The position numbers and the translations under genes were made by a program. This document shows positions 21,619-25,132 of a stretch of 25,132 nucleotides of DNA, piece after piece. Location of the stretch: assembly GCA_035631615.1 (NCBI GenBank), contig DASQIK010000072.1, positions 1 to 25,132 on the forward strand, in the 5' to 3' direction. The notes beneath the pieces were generated by a model. It searched no databases, was not told the origin of the DNA, and saw only the letters and a list, made by a program, of their open reading frames with translations. The stretch is from UBA5189 sp035631615. Lineage in GTDB: Bacteria; Chloroflexota; Limnocylindria; Limnocylindrales; CSP1-4. How positions within the stretch are numbered: position 1 is the stretch's first letter; every line of letters starts with the position of its first letter.

Positions 21619-22785
21619 CTACCGGGCGCCGGCGAGTGCGGGCTTGCCGCGCGCACCCGCGAGGGACGCTTCGAGCAGCCGTCGGGCCACCTCGACGAGG
21701 TCGCGACTCACGCCGGCGTTCGGCTCCGCGGTCACGAACGGAGCGCCCTGGTTGCTCGCCGGGCCGACGACCTGGCCCTCGGAGCGGATCTGGTATTCCG
21801 GATCGCGCCCGAGCGCATTCCGCAGCTCGCGTGGATCGATGCCTGCCGATGCGTCCGCGCGGTTGACGAGGTACTGGACCTTGCTCGCCGGATAGCCGAT
21901 CTTCTGGAACGTCTCGGCCATCGCGATCGTGTTCCGGATCGTGGTCGCGTCGTACGTCACGATCTCGAGGATCGTGTCGGCCTGGTCGAGCAGCGCCAGG
22001 GTCAGCTCGTCAAGCCCGACGCCCGTGTCGACGATCACGAGGTCATAGAGCCGGCGCATGAGGGAGAGGGTCTTCTCGACGTCGCGGATGAGGACCATCT
22101 CGGCCATCTCGATGCGCGGCGGGGCGAGGAGGATGTCGACATCGGCCGGGCCGCGCCACATCACCTCGGCCAGGTCCGACTCGGCGATCCGGTCGGTCGG
22201 CAGGTCGAGCATCGACGGCGCCTCGCGCGGTGCCCGGAGCAGGCCGCGCAGGTCACCGAACTGGATGCTGCCGTCGACGAGCGCCGTCTTCAGCCCGAGG
22301 CCCGACGCGGCGACGCCGAGGTTGAAGGCGATCGTACTCTTGCCGACGCCGCCCTTCGGGGCGAAGACGACCACCAGCCGGCTGGGCCCTCGCTCGGTCG
22401 ATGCGGCCGCGGCCTTGTGGACGCCGGTGATCCGGGTCATCAGGTCGTAGCCGTTGAACGGCATCGACAGGACCTCGTCGATGCCCTTGTCCGCGTCGAT
22501 GCTGATCGGGTTCTGCGGCACGGTCAGGACGATGACCGGCACGCCGACGTTCTGTTCGTGCAGCTGCTTGACGAGCTGCATGCCACGCAGCCGGCCCTGG
22601 AGCAGGGCATCCACGACGATCACGTCCGGGCGGTGCTCGCCGATCCGCTCGCTGACGATGGTCCCGTCGGCAACGATGTCGACGAGGCGCACCTGACTCT
22701 GGGCGTTCAGCAGCCCTCGGACGTACTGCGCGACCTGCGGTACGTCTTCGACGAGGAGCAGGCGAATCTGATCGGCAGAGGCCAT
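21619..22785 (-). CDS. CpaE/TadZ-like protein: degenerate receiver plus ParA/MinD ATPase
   Basis: 388 residues from ATG 22785, chosen because the receiver fold begins there; an in-frame extension to 22902 is mostly shadow. Residues 5-125 form a receiver with acidic pair E13-D14 and phospho-acceptor D59 (VVDAL), but the conserved lysine is replaced by M108 in SMPF. The ATPase has a deviant Walker A KGGVGKST (144-151), an altered second motif DGSIQFGD, where relatives have an Asp-Leu-rich form, and Walker B LVIVDTG. The architecture matches CpaE/TadZ proteins that localise Tad (Flp) pilus machinery or partition cargo. No cpaF, tadB/C or pilin gene lies in the window. It starts 40 nt after the methyltransferase gene. 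A second, canonical-receiver fusion begins at 447. Confidence 0.88.
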   Translation of the reverse strand: MASADQIRLLLVEDVPQVAQYVRGLLNAQSQVRLVDIVADGTIVSERIGEHRPDVIVVDALLQGRLRGMQLVKQLHEQNVGVPVIVLTVPQNPISIDADKGIDEVLSMPFNGYDLMTRITGVHKAAAASTERGPSRLVVVFAPKGGVGKSTIAFNLGVAASGLGLKTALVDGSIQFGDLRGLLRAPREAPSMLDLPTDRIAESDLAEVMWRGPADVDILLAPPRIEMAEMVLIRDVEKTLSLMRRLYDLVIVDTGVGLDELTLALLDQADTILEIVTYDATTIRNTIAMAETFQKIGYPASKVQYLVNRADASAGIDPRELRNALGRDPEYQIRSEGQVVGPASNQGAPFVTAEPNAGVSRDLVEVARRLLEASLAGARGKPALAGAR

Positions 22786-22825
22786 CGCCGGAACGGTACC
22801 ACGGGTGAACGGCCGATCCGGACCC

Positions 22826-23626
22826 TCAGACCGGGTTGTGCCTGTGCGCCACAAGTACCACTCTGTCGGCGCCCGCGGCGAGCGGTCCGAGCTCGTGATC
22901 ACCGGCCAGCTGCTCGACCTCCAGGCCGGCGTCCGCGGCGTACCCGATCAGCTCGTCGGCGGTCACCAGGCGCAGCGCATCGTTGCGGATCCAGCGGACC
23001 GTCGTCTCGCCGGGCCGGCCTTCCTCGAAGATCGTCGTCAGCGTCACCCTGCGGCTCGTGGGGTCGAACCAGGCGGCGCTCGTCTTGCTCACCTCCAGGC
23101 CGGAGTCGGGATCGGTGCGCACCCAGTCGAGCGACAGCCGCCCGTCGAAGGCCGTCAGGTCCGCGGGGACCGGCAGCCAGACGTCGACGACCGCGATGCC
23201 GTCGGGGGCGAGCGACTGGGCCATTGCGAGAAGCGCCGCGCGCTGTCGCTCCGCGGTCGGCAGGATGATGATCGAGTTGAGGGCCAGGATCGCGAGCTGG
23301 TACGGCCCGGCGGCGCGGACCTCCGTGTTCGCCGCGGCGTCGGTCATGTCGCCCTCGACGAGCTCGATTCGCGCCCCAACCGCGGCCGGTGCGGCGGCGA
23401 TCCGGCGGCGCGCACGGTCGAGCATCGCCCGATCGATGTCGACGCCGACGACCCGATGGCCGTCCTCCGCGAGCGGGAGAGCGATCCGCCCGCTGCCGAC
23501 GGCGAGCTCGAGGATCGGGCCGCCGGTTCGCCGGGCGAGCGCCCTGTACAGGTCGACGTCGCCGGGCTCGACGCTCAGGTCGAGGTCGTACAGGCGCGCG
23601 ATCGCGTCGGCGGCCGCCTCGGTCAA
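22826..23626 (-). CDS. Class I SAM-dependent methyltransferase
   Basis: 266 residues from a probable TTG, 16 nt after the speB stop; no clear Shine-Dalgarno is visible. Motif I ILELAVGSGRIALPLA (38-53) with the acidic motif II end GVDID (61-65) and the LVEGDMTD strand define the Rossmann-like SAM-binding fold. The second half has beta strands such as RVTLTTIFEE and WIRNDALRLVTADEL, typical of small-molecule methyltransferases. The acceptor is not readable. A perfect 12-bp palindrome GACCGGCCGGTC (23633-23644) overlaps the speB stop just before the start codon. Confidence 0.88.
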   Translation of the reverse strand: MTEAAADAIARLYDLDLSVEPGDVDLYRALARRTGGPILELAVGSGRIALPLAEDGHRVVGVDIDRAMLDRARRRIAAAPAAVGARIELVEGDMTDAAANTEVRAAGPYQLAILALNSIIILPTAERQRAALLAMAQSLAPDGIAVVDVWLPVPADLTAFDGRLSLDWVRTDPDSGLEVSKTSAAWFDPTSRRVTLTTIFEEGRPGETTVRWIRNDALRLVTADELIGYAADAGLEVEQLAGDHELGPLAAGADRVVLVAHRHNPV

Positions 23627-23642
23627 GCTGGCGACCGGCCGG

Positions 23643-24743
23643 TCAAGCGCGGGACCCGGTGCCGACCGCGACGCTCGGCGCGAAGCGCACGTCCCGGCCT
23701 GCGCGGCGCTTCACGGCGAGCGCCGAGATTGCCTCAAGCGCGCACCGGTTCGCGATCATCGCGGTGGACTCGGCCCAGTCGTACGGCGGCGAAACCTCGA
23801 CGATGTCCATGCCGGCGAGCTCGACGGCACCGACGATCTGCCGGATCGCCCGGAGCAGCTCGCGCGGCAGCATCCCGCCGGGCTCCGGCGTGCCGGTGCC
23901 GGGCGCCGAGCCGGGATCGACCACGTCGATGTCGACCGACAGGTAGATCGCGTCCGGCCCGTCGAGGGCCTCGGCGATCGCGCCGGCGATGACGGCCTCG
24001 GCGCCGCGCTCCTCGATCTCGGTCATCAGGTGCCAGCGCAGCCCGTGCTCGCGCATCCAGTCGAGGACCTCGGTCGGCGGCCAGTAGCCGCGCAGCCCGA
24101 CCTGGACGAAGTTCCTGCCGAGGACCGCCCCTGATTCGATGAGCCGCCGCATGGGCGTCCCGTGGCTCGCCAGCTGCCCGAACGAATCCTCCGCGGTATC
24201 TGCGTGGGCGTCGAAGTGGACGATGCCGATGCTGCCGGGCCGGCGCACCTCGGCGACGGCGCTCGCGCTGGGCCAGGTGATGGAGTGGTCGCCACCGAGG
24301 ATGATCGGGATCGCGCCGGTGGCCGCGACCTCGCGGACCTTGCGGTAGACCATCGCGTGGCCGCGCTCCCAGTAGGCCGGGACGATGTTCGCGTCCCCGG
24401 CGTCCACGACGATCAGCTCGTCGAACGGGCGGACGTCGAGCTGGAGCGAGTTCAGGCTCCCGGTGGAGTACTGCGCCTCGCGGATCGCCCGAGGCCCGAA
24501 CCGCGTCCCCGGCCGGTGGGTGACCATGTCGTCGAACGGCGCGCCGACGATCGCAACGTCGACGCGTTGCGCCTCGAGCTCTGCGGGATCCGTGACCCAC
24601 GGCAGGTTCGAGAATGTCGATGGCCCGACATACGACGGCAGGTCGAAGTCGTCGTAGACCTCGTACGCACGATCCCAGCCCCACTGCGTGCCGAACTGCG
24701 GGGCATGGCCGTTGCCGGAATGCGGCGGCGGGCGCTTGCTCAC
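23643..24743 (-). CDS. SpeB/arginase-superfamily ureohydrolase (agmatinase-like)
   Basis: 366 residues from a GTG with GAAGGAT upstream. The binuclear manganese (or nickel) site of the ureohydrolase family is complete: H153 in GGDHSITWP, D178, H180 and D182 in FDAHADT, and D271 and D273 in SVDIDVVDPG. These enzymes release urea from agmatine, guanidinobutyrate, arginine, formiminoglutamate or guanidine. The long N-terminus with WGWDRAYEVYDDFDLPSYVG resembles agmatinase-like members of uncertain substrate, so I leave the symbol blank. A hairpin lies over its ribosome-binding site. It begins the seven-gene minus-strand run. Confidence 0.92.
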   Translation of the reverse strand: MSKRPPPHSGNGHAPQFGTQWGWDRAYEVYDDFDLPSYVGPSTFSNLPWVTDPAELEAQRVDVAIVGAPFDDMVTHRPGTRFGPRAIREAQYSTGSLNSLQLDVRPFDELIVVDAGDANIVPAYWERGHAMVYRKVREVAATGAIPIILGGDHSITWPSASAVAEVRRPGSIGIVHFDAHADTAEDSFGQLASHGTPMRRLIESGAVLGRNFVQVGLRGYWPPTEVLDWMREHGLRWHLMTEIEERGAEAVIAGAIAEALDGPDAIYLSVDIDVVDPGSAPGTGTPEPGGMLPRELLRAIRQIVGAVELAGMDIVEVSPPYDWAESTAMIANRCALEAISALAVKRRAGRDVRFAPSVAVGTGSRA

Positions 24744-24745
24744 GT

Positions 24746-24760
24746 CGATCCTTCGGATCG
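24746..24760 (-). promoter_or_regulatory. Hairpin covering the speB-like ribosome binding site
   Basis: A perfect 6-bp inverted repeat (CGATCC and GGATCG with a GAA loop on the minus strand) contains the GAAGGAT Shine-Dalgarno and ends three bases before the GTG. Folding would sequester the ribosome site. A ligand or protein control is not evident. Confidence 0.4.
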
Positions 24761-24839
24761 GGCCGCGAGAGGGTGCGGTGGCCGATCGCGTTCGACGCCG
24801 CCGGTTCGGATCCGCCGTCCAGCGGGGCGCCAGGGCCGC

Positions 24840-24845
24840 ATCCTA
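24840..24845 (-). promoter_or_regulatory. Possible extended -10 for the speB-like gene
   Basis: Minus-strand TGCTAGGAT contains TAGGAT (24840-24845) with the extended-10 TG. No good -35 lies 17 bases upstream. It would give a leader of about 90 nt ending in the hairpin over the ribosome site. Confidence 0.35.
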
Positions 24846-24868
24846 GCACCCGCGGATTCGTGCCCGAC

Positions 24869-24890
24869 CCGGACCTTCAGCGGCGTCCGG
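24869..24890 (-). terminator. Inverted repeat around the stop of the truncated membrane gene
   Basis: CCGGAC and GTCCGG form a 6-bp stem with a 10-nt loop that spans the TGA at 24877-24879. No U-tract follows, so a terminator role is weak. Confidence 0.25.
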
Positions 24891-25132
24891 TACCCGCCGA
24901 GCTGAGGGTGACCTCCGCCACGAGGGCGAGCGCCACGAGGAACAGGCCGATCTGGGGCTGGAAGATCCCGTTCAGGCGCATCAGGACGAACACCCCGACG
25001 AGCACGCCCACCCAGCCGCCGCGCCGGAGCGCGCGTTGCCAGTCGCCGCGGTAGGCGATCCGGCGCTGCATCGCGAACCAACCCAGCCAGAACAGGGCTG
25101 CTGCGGTCAGCGCCGCCGCCCCCCCCCCCCCA
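24877..25132 (-). CDS. Small multi-pass membrane protein, 5' end cut by window edge
   Basis: About 85 in-frame codons run from the window end to TGA at 24877. Although an ATG at 25071 could start a 64-residue version, the frame stays open to the edge and reads hydrophobic sequence (LTAAALFWLGWFA) just before it, which argues for a longer protein. Three membrane stretches are visible: that one, GWVGVLVGVFVLMRLNGIF and IGLFLVALALVAEVTL, separated by a basic loop with RRIAYRGDWQRALRRG that should face the cytoplasm. No family is recognised. The first visible codons are poly-Gly from a C homopolymer and may not be genuine. Confidence 0.65.
   Translation of the reverse strand, partial: GGGGAAALTAAALFWLGWFAMQRRIAYRGDWQRALRRGGWVGVLVGVFVLMRLNGIFQPQIGLFLVALALVAEVTLSSAGTGRR
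25119..25131. other. 13-base C homopolymer at the sequence end
   Basis: A run of 13 C lies one base from the end of the window. On the opposite strand it is poly-G, the typical dark-cycle artefact of two-colour sequencing and a common place for an assembly to stop. Confidence 0.7.

Noticed and set aside
24744..24870. Guanidine (ykkC-type) riboswitch before the ureohydrolase
   Set aside because: The leader has a CTAGGAT-like stretch, but the conserved ykkC core segments are not present.
1..25132. Insertion sequences, CRISPR arrays or integrons
   Set aside because: No transposase, integrase, spaced direct repeats or cas-like genes were found in any frame.

Overview
The window looks like an ordinary, densely packed piece of a high-GC bacterial chromosome with no insertion sequence, phage block, CRISPR array or rRNA. 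Start codons are often GTG or TTG, and several neighbouring genes overlap by 4 nt (ATGA/GTGA). The gene mix suggests a Chloroflexota lineage such as Candidatus Limnocylindria or a relative, with Actinomycetota as the alternative: an MrfA/MrfB repair pair, a DUF2342-type zincin usually met in F420-using Gram-positives and Chloroflexota, receiver-ParA fusions, full-length NfeD with slipin, and YchF. This placement is inference from gene content, not from a marker phylogeny.

Layout. (1) Positions 1-11908 are almost entirely minus strand. In transcription order they hold a DivIC/FtsB-like division protein, a beta-carbonic anhydrase, a CAU-anticodon tRNA, FtsH, an M20 peptidase, a DnaB-C-like ATPase, inorganic pyrophosphatase, a 2'-5' RNA ligase-like protein, a small zinc ribbon, prephenate dehydrogenase, a Nudix protein, NfeD, a slipin, and the start of a receiver-ParA/MinD-type ATPase cut by the window edge. 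(2) Positions 12060-16105 are plus strand: an MrfA-type helicase coupled to an MrfB-type exonuclease. The second gene runs 274 bp tail to tail into a minus-strand PfkB kinase. (3) A small, extremely acidic orphan gene follows on the plus strand (16887-17228). (4) Positions 17289-24743 are a seven-gene minus-strand run: a SpeB-type ureohydrolase, SAM methyltransferase, CpaE-like ATPase, glutamate racemase, zincin, D-2-hydroxyacid dehydrogenase and YchF. A truncated membrane protein lies upstream of it, ending in a 13-C homopolymer that may be an assembly or read artefact.

How the genes fit together. Several concern envelope and membrane quality control (FtsH, NfeD plus slipin, MurI, the division protein). 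Others are central metabolism and housekeeping (Ppa, TyrA, carbonic anhydrase, YchF). MrfA/MrfB is a DNA-repair pair. The two receiver-ParA proteins, one with a complete receiver and one lacking the conserved lysine, are the most regulatory-looking items and recall CpaE/TadZ localisation factors of Tad pili. I see no clear previously undescribed system. The points most worth checking are the mrfB/pfkB overlap, the DnaB-C-like ATPase coupled to a peptidase, the paired CpaE-like proteins, the altered G3 region of YchF and the acidic orphan. No gene-free stretch exceeds about 180 bases.
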